Origin: Vicinamibacteria bacterium | GTDB lineage: Bacteria > Acidobacteriota > Vicinamibacteria > Fen-336 | DNA length: 64,000 nt | Direction: 5' to 3' | NCBI GenBank assembly: GCA_035570235.1 | Contig: DATMML010000103.1 | Coordinates: 1-64,000, forward strand | Part shown: positions 16,191 through 27,839 of the stretch, in pieces | How positions within the stretch are numbered: position 1 is the first letter of the stretch | How the letters are laid out: every line of letters begins with the position of its first letter | Notes under the pieces: model-generated | Databases searched by the model: none | What the model saw: the letters and a program-made list of their open reading frames with translations, nothing else | Told to the model about the DNA's origin: nothing | Position numbers and translations under genes: made by a program

Positions 16191-17882
16191 GGCCAGGGCT
16201 TCCGAGATTGCCTTCTCCGCCCGCGGCGCCATCACCGCGTAGCCCGCCGCGTTCGGATGGAGGCCGTCGTCGTTCAGCTCCGGCTTGAAGGCCCCGTTGG
16301 AGTCCGCCATGGACGAGAAATAGTCGAGGTACACCCCCCCCGTCGCGGAGGCGTAGGCGGTCATCCACGCGTTGAGCGCGCGCAGACTCTCCGGCGGCCG
16401 GTCCTTGGTGCGCAGGATGGGAGCGCCCCTCTGGTCCCGCTTGTCGTCGGACACGGGCAGGAGGGAGGCGAGCACGACCCGGATGTTGTGCTCCCGCGCC
16501 AGCTCCGCCATGTTGGACAAGTTCTGCTCGACGACGTCGAGCGCGACCGGACCCGAGTTCCCGGCGATGTCGTTGGTCCCGGCCAGGATCACGACCACCT
16601 TGGGCTTGACCCCGATCACGTCGGCCCGGAAGCGGAGCAGCATCTGCGACGTGGATTGGCCGCCGATCCCCCGATTCAGGTAGGGCTTGCCGGGGAAGAA
16701 GCCCCCGTAGCCCGCCTTGGACCAGTTGTCGGTAATGGAGTCCCCGAAGAAGACGACCCTGGCCTCCCGGGGGCGGGGCGGGCCGAGGGCGGCGTTGGCG
16801 GCGGCGTAGCGGGAGAGCCGGCCGTAGTCGAGGGCCACGAACTCGAGGCAGGCCTTCTCTTCCCCGGGAAAGCGGCGACACCCGGAAGGCCACACGGGGA
16901 ACCTCCAGTCCGGGGGCGAGGAAGCGTACTGGCCGGGAAAGGCGATGACGGGCGGGGCCGGCGGGGGGGAGGGGGGGGAGGGAGCCGGGCGGTGCCACGG
17001 AACGTCGAGGCCCGCCGTGTCGTGCTGGAACCGGCGGATCCCCTGCCCGACACCGGCGATGTACATGTCCGTGCAGGCGAGGGCCCCCGCCCCGAACTCT
17101 ATGTTCGCGCCCGCGGTGCGGCCGAGCGGATGGACCTCCTTGCCGTCGGGGCTGATCTCGTAGAGGGTCGAGGAGGCCGTCGCGTAGACGCGGCCCCGGG
17201 CGTCAAACGCGATCCCGTCCCCCTTCACCTGGGGAAGGGTGGCGAACAGCACGCGGCCCGTTTCGACGCCGTTCGCAAGGTCCAGGCGCGTCACCTCGGT
17301 GGTCGCCCAGGACACCACGTAGAGCTTGCCGTCGGGGCCGAACGCGATCCCGTTGGGCTCCGTGATCGGGCTGGCCGTCACGCGGGTCTTCGCCCCCTCG
17401 GGGTCCACCCGGTAGAGATGGCCGCCGTCCTGATCGCTGTAGTACACCGCCCCGTCTTCGCCCAGGGTGACCCCGTTGATGCCCCCCTCGACGTCGGCGA
17501 GGGGCCGCAGGGTGGGGGGGTCGGTCAGGGTCACGCGGAGCAGCTTCTTCAGGGTCCGCGAGCCCGCGTAGAGTACCTTGCGTTGGGGATCGAGGGCGAT
17601 CCCGAGCGCATTGGTGCCCCCCATGTCCACCCACTGCGTCTCCGGGGGCTGGTCATAGGGGGGGCGGTAGCGGCCCAGGTATTGCGTGTTCGGGCCCACG
17701 AAGGGCTGCGAGAAATAGATGGTGCCGTCGGGGGCGATGACCAGCCCCTCCGCGTTGGAGATCAGCTCCAGGCCGGGTCGAGCGGCTCCACAAGGGATGC
17801 TCCCCGCCGCGGCCGGGCCCGAGGGAATGGCGGCGAGAGCGGCCACGAGTGCGAGTCTTCCCATCCTGCGACCTTGTCCCAT
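16182..17882 (-). CDS. secreted SMP-30-like beta-propeller fused to SGNH/GDSL hydrolase
   Basis: Two-domain secreted protein of 566 residues. I chose the ATG at 17882 because AAAGGA lies five bases upstream; a signal peptide follows. Residues about 35-295 form an NHL/SMP-30-type propeller with repeats such as NGIAFGPDGKLYVVSW and KGDGIAFDARGRVYAT. After a Pro-rich linker (about 300-320), residues about 370-566 are an SGNH hydrolase: FFGDSITDNW (catalytic Ser), NRGIGGQST, LAGTNDIAGN and DDGLHPNAAGY (Asp/His). SGNH enzymes deacylate or hydrolyse esters, often on glycans. The fusion is unusual; substrate unknown. Confidence 0.8.
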   Translation of the reverse strand: MGQGRRMGRLALVAALAAIPSGPAAAGSIPCGAARPGLELISNAEGLVIAPDGTIYFSQPFVGPNTQYLGRYRPPYDQPPETQWVDMGGTNALGIALDPQRKVLYAGSRTLKKLLRVTLTDPPTLRPLADVEGGINGVTLGEDGAVYYSDQDGGHLYRVDPEGAKTRVTASPITEPNGIAFGPDGKLYVVSWATTEVTRLDLANGVETGRVLFATLPQVKGDGIAFDARGRVYATASSTLYEISPDGKEVHPLGRTAGANIEFGAGALACTDMYIAGVGQGIRRFQHDTAGLDVPWHRPAPSPPSPPPAPPVIAFPGQYASSPPDWRFPVWPSGCRRFPGEEKACLEFVALDYGRLSRYAAANAALGPPRPREARVVFFGDSITDNWSKAGYGGFFPGKPYLNRGIGGQSTSQMLLRFRADVIGVKPKVVVILAGTNDIAGNSGPVALDVVEQNLSNMAELAREHNIRVVLASLLPVSDDKRDQRGAPILRTKDRPPESLRALNAWMTAYASATGGVYLDYFSSMADSNGAFKPELNDDGLHPNAAGYAVMAPRAEKAISEALARR

Positions 17883-17978
17883 ACGAGTCCTTTCTGCCCC
17901 GCCCAAAGGCGGCCAGCCCGATTCGCCACCGGGGGCGGGGGGGTCACCGCTCCCGAGCGCGGCTTCGCGTTTGCGGGC

Positions 17979-18995
17979 TCACGGGCGGGCGACCGCCCAC
18001 GCCAACCCGTCCGCCAACGACCCCGCCTCGATCAGCCGCTCGACTTTCCATGTCTCCAGGTCCACGACCGCCACTTGGTGGCTGTGGTCGCAGGAGACGT
18101 AGGCAAACCGGCCGTCCGGCCGCACCACCACCTCCTGCGGGGTCCGCGGCACGTTGATGGTGCGCGAGAGCTTCAGGGACGGCAGGTCGAGCACACCCAG
18201 TCCGTTGACGCCGAGGAGGGTGATCAGCAGCCGACGGCCGTCCGGGGTGGGGGCGGTGCCGTAGGCGATGCCGGGGAGGCTCACCCACTCCTTCAACTGG
18301 TTGGTGGCGGTGTCGATGACCGCGAGCCGCGGCTGGGTCTGGTCGGCGGTGAACACCCAGCGGTCGTCCAAGGAGAGGGAGATGCGCTGGGCGCGGCCGG
18401 AGACGGGTATGACCGCCGAGACCTTCCGGGCCACGAGGTCGATGGCGCTGACCGTGCCCACGCCCACGTTCGAGGTGTAGGCGCGTTTGCCGTCCCGGGT
18501 CAGGGCCAGCATGTGCGACTCCGGCTGGCCGGTCGGGATCCGCTCCACGATCTGGCGGGTCTTGGGATCGATCACGGTCACGGTGTTCGTGAGCTCGGTG
18601 GTGACGTAGAGCCGACCGTCGGTCCCGAACAGGGGACAGTGGGGCCGCTCGGGACGGCCGAAGTCAATGGTGGCCAGGCGGCGCCCGGACGCAATGTCGA
18701 TCACGTCCAGGGTCTGCCCATCCGTCCCCGGCCGCCCCACGCCGGAGTCGCCGTAGATGGGCACGTAGGCGGTGCGCCCGTCCGGGGAGGCGATCACCTC
18801 GTGCCCGGTGACGCCGCTCTCCTCTACCGTGGCCAGCTGGCGGCTCTGCTGGGGATCGATGATCCCCAGGGTGTGGTCGCCCTTGTTGGCCACCAGCAGC
18901 AGGCCCCCGGGGGGGCTCGACGCTTTGATCGGAGGCGGCCCCTCCGCGGTCGTCATGGCCAAGCCAAGAAACAACAGGAGCCCGATCCGCGGCAT
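17979..18995 (-). CDS. secreted YncE-like beta-propeller (YVTN repeats)
   Basis: A 338-residue protein with signal peptide (MPRIGLLLFLGLAMTTAEG) and repeats of the YVTN/40-residue type, for instance GRFAYVSCDHSHQVAVVDLETWKVERL and KRAYTSNVGVGTVSAIDL. These seven-bladed propellers are periplasmic or extracellular and are often ligand-binding without known catalysis. A strong GGAGGAGG lies before the ATG. It precedes the propeller-SGNH gene on the same strand with a 96-bp gap and follows the cupin gene, so the three may be co-transcribed. Confidence 0.8.
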   Translation of the reverse strand: MPRIGLLLFLGLAMTTAEGPPPIKASSPPGGLLLVANKGDHTLGIIDPQQSRQLATVEESGVTGHEVIASPDGRTAYVPIYGDSGVGRPGTDGQTLDVIDIASGRRLATIDFGRPERPHCPLFGTDGRLYVTTELTNTVTVIDPKTRQIVERIPTGQPESHMLALTRDGKRAYTSNVGVGTVSAIDLVARKVSAVIPVSGRAQRISLSLDDRWVFTADQTQPRLAVIDTATNQLKEWVSLPGIAYGTAPTPDGRRLLITLLGVNGLGVLDLPSLKLSRTINVPRTPQEVVVRPDGRFAYVSCDHSHQVAVVDLETWKVERLIEAGSLADGLAWAVARP

Positions 18996-19047
18996 GGAAC
19001 CTCCTCCGTAGCTGACCCCCGGGTCGCGCGAAGCCCCACCGGGTCCC

Positions 19048-19485
19048 CTACCCCTGCCGGGCTTTGAGCATGCCAGGGGAGTTCCACTTGATCACGTGGT
19101 ACACGGCCGGTACGTCGCCCACGTTCTTTATGGTGTGGAGCTGACCGGCGGCCTGGAAGATGACGGAGCCCGCCCCCAGCCGGCGGGTCTCGCCGTTGAC
19201 GATGGCCTCGACCGTGCCTTCCTTGATAATGATGATCTCCTCGTCCGGGTGCTTGTGGGGGGGATGGGGCGCTTCGCCGGGGGGCAGGGTCGTCACGTGG
19301 ACCTCAAGCTCGTCCAGGGTGGCGGTGGGGGCCTGAAACACGGGCCGAGACAGACCCTTGGCCGGCTTGGCCACGATGTCCTCCCAGGCGACGGCGGCCG
19401 AGCCCATCACGGCTGGCTTCGCGGGTCCGTCGGCCGAAGCCAGGGCGGAGGCGGCAAGAATCACGGAAAGGCTGAGGGGCTTCAT
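19048..19485 (-). CDS. secreted cupin-domain protein
   Basis: A 145-residue protein with a signal peptide (about 1-19) and one cupin barrel. Motif 1 is seen as PPHKHPDEEIIIIKEG and motif 2 as GAGSVIFQAAGQLHTIKNVG, which keep His and Glu metal ligands. GGAGG precedes the ATG by 8 nt. Small secreted cupins include sugar-binding and dioxygenase-like proteins; no specific function can be given. It heads the minus-strand group with the two beta-propellers. Confidence 0.8.
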   Translation of the reverse strand: MKPLSLSVILAASALASADGPAKPAVMGSAAVAWEDIVAKPAKGLSRPVFQAPTATLDELEVHVTTLPPGEAPHPPHKHPDEEIIIIKEGTVEAIVNGETRRLGAGSVIFQAAGQLHTIKNVGDVPAVYHVIKWNSPGMLKARQG

Positions 19486-19635
19486 GACCGGACCTCCACT
19501 GATTCACCCGGGCTCCGGGGGAGTGCAGAGTGTACCGCCAAAAGCGAGCACCCCCGCGGCGCGGCTCCACCCGGGCCTCGGACGAGCCGCCTCGCCGGAG
19601 GCGGGATCCCCCGAGGACGCTATTTACACTTATTT

Positions 19636-19666
19636 GCGAGCGCTCGCCACGGGCGTGACCTATAGT
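19636..19666 (+). promoter_or_regulatory. palindrome and -10 upstream of the small haem-motif protein
   Basis: A perfect 12-bp palindrome GCGAGCGCTCGC (19636-19647) is followed by TATAGT at 19661-19666, 20 nt before the ATG at 19687. The dyad sits where a repressor would block the promoter. The surrounding 30 bp is unusually AT-rich for this genome. No good -35 is seen. Confidence 0.35.
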
Positions 19667-19686
19667 TGATTGCAGCAAGAGCTCCC

Positions 19687-20106
19687 ATGAGTTCACGGCC
19701 GCTCGAGGTCGCGGCGGTCATTTTCTTGATCACGGGCACCGTCTCCTGCCTGCCCAGGGCGGCTCCGTCCCGTACCCCCTTGGCCTCCGAGACCGCGGCC
19801 CGCCCGCCCGCGGAGAGCGCGCCCACGCCGGCCCCCGCGGGTACGCCCAGCGCAACCGCCCCCAGCCCGGTGGCTCTCGCCGCGAGGAGCTCGGGTGACG
19901 ACTCTTTCCGGAGCCGCGTCCAGCCGATCCTCGAGCGATGCTGCATGCCCTGCCACTTCCCGGGCGGCCAGATGTACGAGCGCCTCCCCTTCGACCGTGC
20001 CGCCGTGGTGCGGTCGAAGTCGGAGCCTCTCCTGCGCCGGCTAAAGGTGGCGGAGGAGCATCGGGTGGTGGAGGAGTGGCTCCGCACCCCGTCCCCCGCG
20101 CCCTAG
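19687..20106 (+). CDS. small exported protein with a CxxCH haem motif
   Basis: A 139-residue protein. The N-terminus has a hydrophobic segment ending VSC, so it may be a lipoprotein, followed by a Pro/Ala-rich linker of about 50 residues. The C-terminal part, SRVQPILERCCMPCHFPGG, has a CMPCH motif like the mono-haem c sites found in planctomycete/acidobacterial cytochrome-like domains (PILxxxCxxCH). The ligand Met is not obvious. It overlaps the downstream convergent gene by 4 bp. Electron transfer is inferred only from the motif. Confidence 0.65.
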   Translation: MSSRPLEVAAVIFLITGTVSCLPRAAPSRTPLASETAARPPAESAPTPAPAGTPSATAPSPVALAARSSGDDSFRSRVQPILERCCMPCHFPGGQMYERLPFDRAAVVRSKSEPLLRRLKVAEEHRVVEEWLRTPSPAP

Positions 20107-20909
20107 CCGACCGGCCGGGGGCGAGGGACGGTTGAGCGCCGCGCGAAGCACAGGCCCGACCAGGTCTCGTCGATCGCGCAGATCTTGTAGTCGACGAACC
20201 CGGCTTGGAGCCCGAACTCGCGAACCGCGCGCTCGTCGAGGTCGGTCTTTGCGCCCGAGGCCTTTTTCCGCCAGGCGATCCAGAGCGCGCCGCCTTCCGA
20301 AAGAGCACGGGCGGGAGCGGGAAAGCGCCGGGCCAGGTCCGCCCGGGAGAGGGCAAAAAGGACGATGACGCGGGGGCGTGGCCGGGTCCGCCTCTGCAGA
20401 CAAACGCCGTCCGGGAGGGCACCGAGCTTCCGCTCGAAGCCCGGCGGGGCGCCGAGAAGGGCGACCAGGCTGCCCGGTCGCAAGCCCAGCTTCTTCGGCA
20501 AGGGCGTGCCGGAGTACCCCGCCATCGTGGAGGGGACCAGGGGGCGCGCGGGAGGCGCGGTCAGCGCTCGTTTCAGGGCGCCGCGGATCCCCCGCCACTC
20601 CGCGTAGGTTGCGTCGGACAGGAGGCCTCGGACCCGGGCCACCTTCTCCGGCTCGCCCCCGGCAAAGACGATGGGCACCCCGCGCGTCGCGCGCCGCTGA
20701 CGAAGCAAGACCGCCACTCCACACCCCTGGGAGGGGAGGCGGCCGAGATCGATCACGAAGGCGTAGGGCGGGCGGTCCTGCAGGGGTTTGATCTCGCCGC
20801 CATTCTGGGGCGCCCGGACCTCGACGAGGTAGCCCGCATCCCTGAGCCACCGCGCATGGCGGGCGGCCGAGAGCGGCGGACTCCAGTCGATGAGGACCAC
20901 GCGGTGCAC
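20103..20909 (-). CDS. receiver-like domain fused to DUF3052-like domain
   Basis: A 268-residue cytoplasmic protein with GTG start. Residues 1-115 look like a CheY-type fold (VVLIDWSPPLSAARHARWLRDAGY, then AFVIDLGRLPSQG) in which D53-like Asp is followed by L-G-R rather than the usual pattern. Residues about 130-255 resemble the DUF3052 family, recognised by GYSGTPLPKKLGLRPGSLVALLGAP. That family has no known function. The gene is convergent with the haem-motif protein and upstream of, but not overlapping, the KdpE-like regulator on the same strand. Confidence 0.65.
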   Translation of the reverse strand: MHRVVLIDWSPPLSAARHARWLRDAGYLVEVRAPQNGGEIKPLQDRPPYAFVIDLGRLPSQGCGVAVLLRQRRATRGVPIVFAGGEPEKVARVRGLLSDATYAEWRGIRGALKRALTAPPARPLVPSTMAGYSGTPLPKKLGLRPGSLVALLGAPPGFERKLGALPDGVCLQRRTRPRPRVIVLFALSRADLARRFPAPARALSEGGALWIAWRKKASGAKTDLDERAVREFGLQAGFVDYKICAIDETWSGLCFARRSTVPRPRPVG

Positions 20910-20980
20910 CTTGCCGCAATCCTACCCGAGAGCGGGGCGGCCGGCCGGGGGGAGCCGGCTTTGGCGGCGCTCCTAGGTCC

Positions 20981-21718
20981 CTACTCCAGCCGGAGCCGAT
21001 AGCCGACACCGGGCTCCGTGACCAGGTACCGCGGCCGCGCGGGATCGGGCTCCAGCTTGTGGCGGAGCTGGCCCATGTAGACGCGCAGGTACTGGGTCTC
21101 GGAGGCGTAGGCCGGGCCCCAGGCTTCCTTGAGCAGGTGGCGGTGGGTCAGGACCTTCCCCGCGTTGCGCACGAGGGCGGCCAGGAGGCGGTACTCCGTG
21201 GGCGTGAGGTGCTTCTCCTCGCCCCCCACGAAGACCTGCCGCCGGGCGAGGTCCACCCGGATCTCGCCGCGCGTGAAAACCGCCTTCTCGTCTCCGCCCG
21301 CGAGGGCCTCGTGGTGGCGCTGGGCCACCCGCATGCGGGCCAGCAGCTCGTCCACTCCGAAGGGCTTGGTCAGATAATCGTCCGCCCCCGCGTCGAGCGC
21401 GGTCACCTTGTCCTTTTCCTGGCCCCGGGCCGAGATCACGATGATGGGTATTTGCGACCACTCGCGCAGCCGTCGCGTGACCTCGATTCCGTCCATGTCG
21501 GGCAGACCCAGGTCCAGGAGGACCACCTCCGGGTTCCGGGTGGCGGCCTCGGTGAGGGCCGCGGTTCCGGTCTCCGCCTCCGCGAGGCGGTAACCGTGCC
21601 CCACGAGGGCCGCGCGCAGGAAACGGCGCATCTGGGGCTCATCCTCCACCAGGAGGACCAACCGCTCGGGGGCAGTGTCGAGGGCAGTACCCCCTCCGGA
21701 GCGGCCCGAGTTGACCAT
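20981..21718 (-). CDS. kdpE: OmpR-family response regulator, KdpE-like
   Basis: A 245-residue two-component regulator. The receiver domain (about 19-130) has VEDEPQMRRFL, the phospho-acceptor Asp in VVLLDLGLPDMDG and K in LTKPFG. The winged helix (about 145-245) has HLTPTEYRLL, VLTHRHLLKEAWG and YLRVYMGQLRHKLEPD, which is close to KdpE proteins from many phyla. No KdpD kinase or kdpFABC genes are in the window, so it is an orphan here. In other bacteria KdpE activates the high-affinity potassium pump. Confidence 0.85.
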   Translation of the reverse strand: MVNSGRSGGGTALDTAPERLVLLVEDEPQMRRFLRAALVGHGYRLAEAETGTAALTEAATRNPEVVLLDLGLPDMDGIEVTRRLREWSQIPIIVISARGQEKDKVTALDAGADDYLTKPFGVDELLARMRVAQRHHEALAGGDEKAVFTRGEIRVDLARRQVFVGGEEKHLTPTEYRLLAALVRNAGKVLTHRHLLKEAWGPAYASETQYLRVYMGQLRHKLEPDPARPRYLVTEPGVGYRLRLE

Positions 21719-21749
21719 GCCCTATGCTACTGCCAGGAGGACCCCACCC

Positions 21750-21755
21750 TATACT
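21750..21755 (+). promoter_or_regulatory. -10 element of mpg (leaderless arrangement)
   Basis: TATACT ends seven bases before the ATG at 21763 and no Shine-Dalgarno lies between, so transcription would start at or next to the start codon. Confidence 0.5.
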
Positions 21756-21762
21756 GCGGGCC

Positions 21763-22407
21763 ATGCCCCGGCTCCGAGACCCTCCGCGCGGTCGCGAGCG
21801 GCAGCGCCTGCGGGCGCTGCTCACGAAGCCTCCCGCGGAGGCGGCGCGGGGCCTCCTGGGACAGATCCTCGTGTCGGGGCGCGGCCGGCAGGCGCTCGCG
21901 GTAAGGATCGTGGAAACCGAAGCCTACCTCGGACAGTCCGATCCCGCCGCCCACGTCTTCCACGGCCGCACGCCCCGCACGGATCCGCTCTGGGGTCCGA
22001 CCGGAACCATCTACGTCTACTTCGTGTACGGCATGCACCATTGCCTCAACTTGACCGCGGACCGGCCGGGCGTGCCCGGCTGCGTGCTGATCCGGGCCGC
22101 GGAGCCCCTCCCCCTGACTCCCCTGCCCCGCCTCTCCTGCCGCGGGCCGGGGCGGCTCTGCCGGGCGCTGGGAATCGACACCCGCCTCTCCGGCTCCAAC
22201 CTCTTCGCTTCCGACGCCGCCCTCACCCTGCGGGCGGGACGGGCCCCGGCGGAGGTTAAGGTCTCTCCGCGCGTGGGCGTCCGCCTCGCCGCGGAGGAGC
22301 GGCTGCGCTTCTTCGATCCCGCAAGCCCCGCCGTCTCCTCGCCCCGTTTCGCCCGCCCGCGCCGGCGGCGGGCGGCGCCCGCACCCCCGCGCGGGGAACG
22401 AGCCTGA
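21763..22407 (+). CDS. mpg: DNA-3-methyladenine glycosylase (AAG/Mpg family)
   Basis: Base-excision repair glycosylase of 214 residues removing alkylated purines. [17 protein letters not shown] holds the catalytic Glu, and [16 protein letters not shown] and [11 protein letters not shown] are conserved blocks of the mammalian-type AAG fold. ATG at 21763 is chosen over an upstream in-frame ATG because of the -10 box seven bases before it. The C-terminus is Arg/Pro-rich and probably disordered. Divergent from kdpE. Confidence 0.92.
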   Translation: MPRLRDPPRGRERQRLRALLTKPPAEAARGLLGQILVSGRGRQALAVRIVETEAYLGQSDPAAHVFHGRTPRTDPLWGPTGTIYVYFVYGMHHCLNLTADRPGVPGCVLIRAAEPLPLTPLPRLSCRGPGRLCRALGIDTRLSGSNLFASDAALTLRAGRAPAEVKVSPRVGVRLAAEERLRFFDPASPAVSSPRFARPRRRRAAPAPPRGERA

Positions 22408-22460
22408 CTCGTCCCTGGGACGCGCCGCGGATCGCGCCCCTGGTGTAAGCTGGAAGCTCC

Positions 22461-22948
22461 ATGCGTGGAGCCCTCTTTCTGCTCTCCCTCCTGGCGGGCG
22501 CGGCCGCGGAAGAGCCGGCGACGCGGGGAGACCAGCTCGCCGAGTTCACCTCCCCCGCTCCCGCGGGTGTCGACAACGTCTCCGAATGGGAAGTGGTGGA
22601 GGGAAAGTTCGAGAACACGCACGCGGCCGGCGCCTACCGCTTCTACGTGAACCCCGGACGCCAGGCGCTCTACCAGCTCATGCGCTACCGGGTGGCCTTC
22701 CGGGCCCCCCTCACCGAGGAAGAGAGACAGAATCGGTCCACGGAGAAGCTCGTTTGGAACGGGCATCCCGGCGAGCGGGTCCCGCTCCTTTGCTGGGAGA
22801 GGGTGGTGGCGACGGGCGGCGCCCCTGCGTACTGGCGAGAACTCAGTCCGGGCTCGACGGAGTATATCTGGGAGATGCGGGTCCTCATCCAGGTCCTGTC
22901 CCTGCATCAGACGGCGCGGAAGGCGGAAGGGCCGGGCGAAGGAGATCC

Positions 22949-22952
<4 letters not shown>
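22461..22952 (+). CDS. secreted protein of unknown function, coupled to aconitase
   Basis: A 163-residue protein with a signal peptide ([16 protein letters not shown]). The mature part is mixed and aromatic-rich ([50 protein letters not shown]) without a family I know. Its stop overlaps the aconitase start as ATGA, so translation of the two should be linked although the products act in different compartments. TAAGCT lies nine bases before the ATG. Confidence 0.7.
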
Positions 22953-25651
<2,699 letters not shown>

Positions 25652-25665
25652 GGAGCCCTCGATCC

Positions 25666-27072
25666 ATGGCACGGCTTAGCTTCCTGGGCGCGGCCAAGAC
25701 CGTAACCGGGTCGCAGTACCTCCTGGAGACGGGGACCGCCCGCGTCATGATCGACTGCGGGATGTTCCAGGGCGACAAGGCCCTGCGCGAGCGGAACTGG
25801 GCCGAGCCCAGCTACGCACCCGCCTCCGTGCCCCACCTCGTCCTCACCCACACCCACATGGACCACATCGGCCGCGTTCCGCGCCTGGTGAAGCAGGGCT
25901 TCCGGGGGACCATCCACTGCACGCCCCCCACCCGGGAGCTCGCGGAGATACTTCTCCTGGACGCGGCGCGCCTGCAGCAAGAGGACGCGGAGTATCTCAA
26001 TCGCAAGGGGCTGACCAAGCACCAGCCTGCCCTGCCCCTCTTCACGGAGGCGGACGTCGCGGAGAGCTTGAAGCTCTTTAGCACCCTCCCTCTGGGCCAG
26101 CGGCGCGAGCTCACGCCCGCCTTCGCTTTCTCCTACCGCGAGGCCGGCCACCTCCTGGGCGCGGCCTCCGTGGAGCTCGTCGTCCGCGGCGAGGGGGGGG
26201 AGACCAAGGTTCTCTTCAGCGGGGACGTGGGCCGCTTCGACGCCGTCATGACCCGGGACCCCGCGCTCTGCCCGGAGGCCGACTACATCGTGGTGGAGAG
26301 CACCTACGGGAACCGGACCCACGCCGCAGTGCCCATCCTGGACCAGCTGGAGGGGGTGCTGCAGCGGACGTTCGCGCGCGGGGGCGTGCTGCTCGTCCCC
26401 GCCTTCGCGGTTGGGCGGGCCCAGCAGATGATCTTCCTCATGGACGAGCTGGTGACCCAGGGACGGCTGCCACCCTTCCCTATCCACCTCGACAGCCCCA
26501 TGGCCGTGGATGCGACCCGGATCTACAGCGAGTTTCCCGACGCCCAGCGGGTGAGCCTGAACGACATCGGGGGCCGGAGCCTGCTCTACGGGAAGTGGGT
26601 GCACCTGCACCGCACGCAGGCGGAGTCGGAGGCCCTGAACACCCTCCGGGGCCCGGCCGTGATCATCTCCTCGAGCGGGATGCTCTCGGGGGGCCGCATC
26701 CTGCACCACTGCCGGGTGCGCCTGCCCCGGGCCGAGAACACTCTTCTCATCACCGGCTACCAGGCCGAGGGCACCCTGGGGCGCGCCCTCTTGGACGGGG
26801 CGCGGGTCGTGCACATCCACAAGGACGAGGTGCGGGTGCTGGCGGAGGTGACGAGCCTGAAGGGGATGTCCGGCCACGCCGACGGCGGGGAGTTGTTGCG
26901 CTGGCTGTCCGCGGTCTCCCGCCCGCCCAAGTGCGTCTACGTGACCCACGGCGAGGCGGACGCGGCGGAGGCCCTGGCGGCGAAGATCGTCAAGGAGCGC
27001 GGCTTCCCCGCCCACGTGCCCGACTTGAACGAGACCGTCGAGCTCGCCCCCGGAGGGGGGAGCGGCGCTTGA
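25666..27072 (+). CDS. metallo-beta-lactamase/beta-CASP RNA nuclease-like protein
   Basis: A 468-residue enzyme. The metallo-beta-lactamase motif HTHMDH is at 62-67, GHLLGAASVEL and FSGDVGRFD follow, the beta-CASP insert is at about 210-330, and the RMMBL end has GMSGHADGGELLRWL. It belongs to the bacterial CPSF/Ysh1-like exonuclease group, acting on RNA in the cytoplasm. It starts 14 bp after aconitase with GGGAG upstream, and ends as TTGA overlapping the NagD-like gene. Confidence 0.9.
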   Translation: MARLSFLGAAKTVTGSQYLLETGTARVMIDCGMFQGDKALRERNWAEPSYAPASVPHLVLTHTHMDHIGRVPRLVKQGFRGTIHCTPPTRELAEILLLDAARLQQEDAEYLNRKGLTKHQPALPLFTEADVAESLKLFSTLPLGQRRELTPAFAFSYREAGHLLGAASVELVVRGEGGETKVLFSGDVGRFDAVMTRDPALCPEADYIVVESTYGNRTHAAVPILDQLEGVLQRTFARGGVLLVPAFAVGRAQQMIFLMDELVTQGRLPPFPIHLDSPMAVDATRIYSEFPDAQRVSLNDIGGRSLLYGKWVHLHRTQAESEALNTLRGPAVIISSSGMLSGGRILHHCRVRLPRAENTLLITGYQAEGTLGRALLDGARVVHIHKDEVRVLAEVTSLKGMSGHADGGELLRWLSAVSRPPKCVYVTHGEADAAEALAAKIVKERGFPAHVPDLNETVELAPGGGSGA

Positions 27073-27839
27073 AGGCGCTCATCCTCGACATCGACGGAGT
27101 GATGCTGCGAGACGATCGGGCGCTGCCGGGGGCCCCCGAGCTCGTGGACTGGCTCCTCCGGTCCTCCCACCCCTTCCTGTTCCTGACCAACTACTCCTCT
27201 CAGACCCCGGCTGACCTCGCTAACCGGATGCAGGCCGCCGGCCTCAAGATCCCCCTCGAGCACTTCTACACCTCAGCCATGGCCACCGCGGAGTTCCTCG
27301 ACCATCAGGCGGGGGACCGGCGCCGGGCCTACGTGGTGGGAGAGGGCGCCCTCGTCCACGCCCTCTATCAGGCCGGCTTCACCCTCACCGAGACCGACGC
27401 CGACTTCGTGGTCCTGGGGGAGACCCGGGCCTACAACTTCGACATGATCCAGCGTGCGGCCCAGCTCGTGCTCCAGGGCGCCCGCTTCGTGGCCACCAAC
27501 CCCGACGTAGCGGGTCCCGGGGGGCGGCCCAGCTGCGGGGCCTTCGCGGCCCCCATCGAGCGCATCACGGGCAAGCGCCCCTTCTACGTGGGCAAGCCCA
27601 GCGCTTTCATGATGCGGGCCGCCCTGCGCCACCTGCAGGCCCACTCCGAGGAAGCCTGGATGGTGGGCGACAACATGGAGACCGACATCATCGCCGGCCT
27701 CCAGACCGGGCTGGTGACGGTGCTCGTGCTCTCCGGGGTCTCCCGAAGGGAAGACCTGACCCGCTACGCCTACCGCCCGGACCACATCGTGCCGGACGCC
27801 TTCGCCCTCACCGCCCTCCTGGAGAGCCAGGGGACCTGA
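27069..27839 (+). CDS. HAD-IIA phosphatase (NagD-like)
   Basis: A 256-residue haloacid-dehalogenase phosphatase. Motif I is LDIDGVML, motif II FLTNYSSQTP, motif III GKPS and motif IV GDNMETDIIAG; the cap between motifs II and III is of the NagD/4-nitrophenylphosphatase type. Substrates of such enzymes are small phosphates (nucleotides, phosphoglycolate). The start is TTG, overlapping the nuclease stop (TTGA). Confidence 0.88.
   Translation: MKALILDIDGVMLRDDRALPGAPELVDWLLRSSHPFLFLTNYSSQTPADLANRMQAAGLKIPLEHFYTSAMATAEFLDHQAGDRRRAYVVGEGALVHALYQAGFTLTETDADFVVLGETRAYNFDMIQRAAQLVLQGARFVATNPDVAGPGGRPSCGAFAAPIERITGKRPFYVGKPSAFMMRAALRHLQAHSEEAWMVGDNMETDIIAGLQTGLVTVLVLSGVSRREDLTRYAYRPDHIVPDAFALTALLESQGT

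Noticed and set aside
16257-19067. A 936-codon + strand ORF opposite the propeller genes
   Set aside because: Antisense shadow of two clear secreted proteins; composition (Gly, Arg, Val, His) without a domain.
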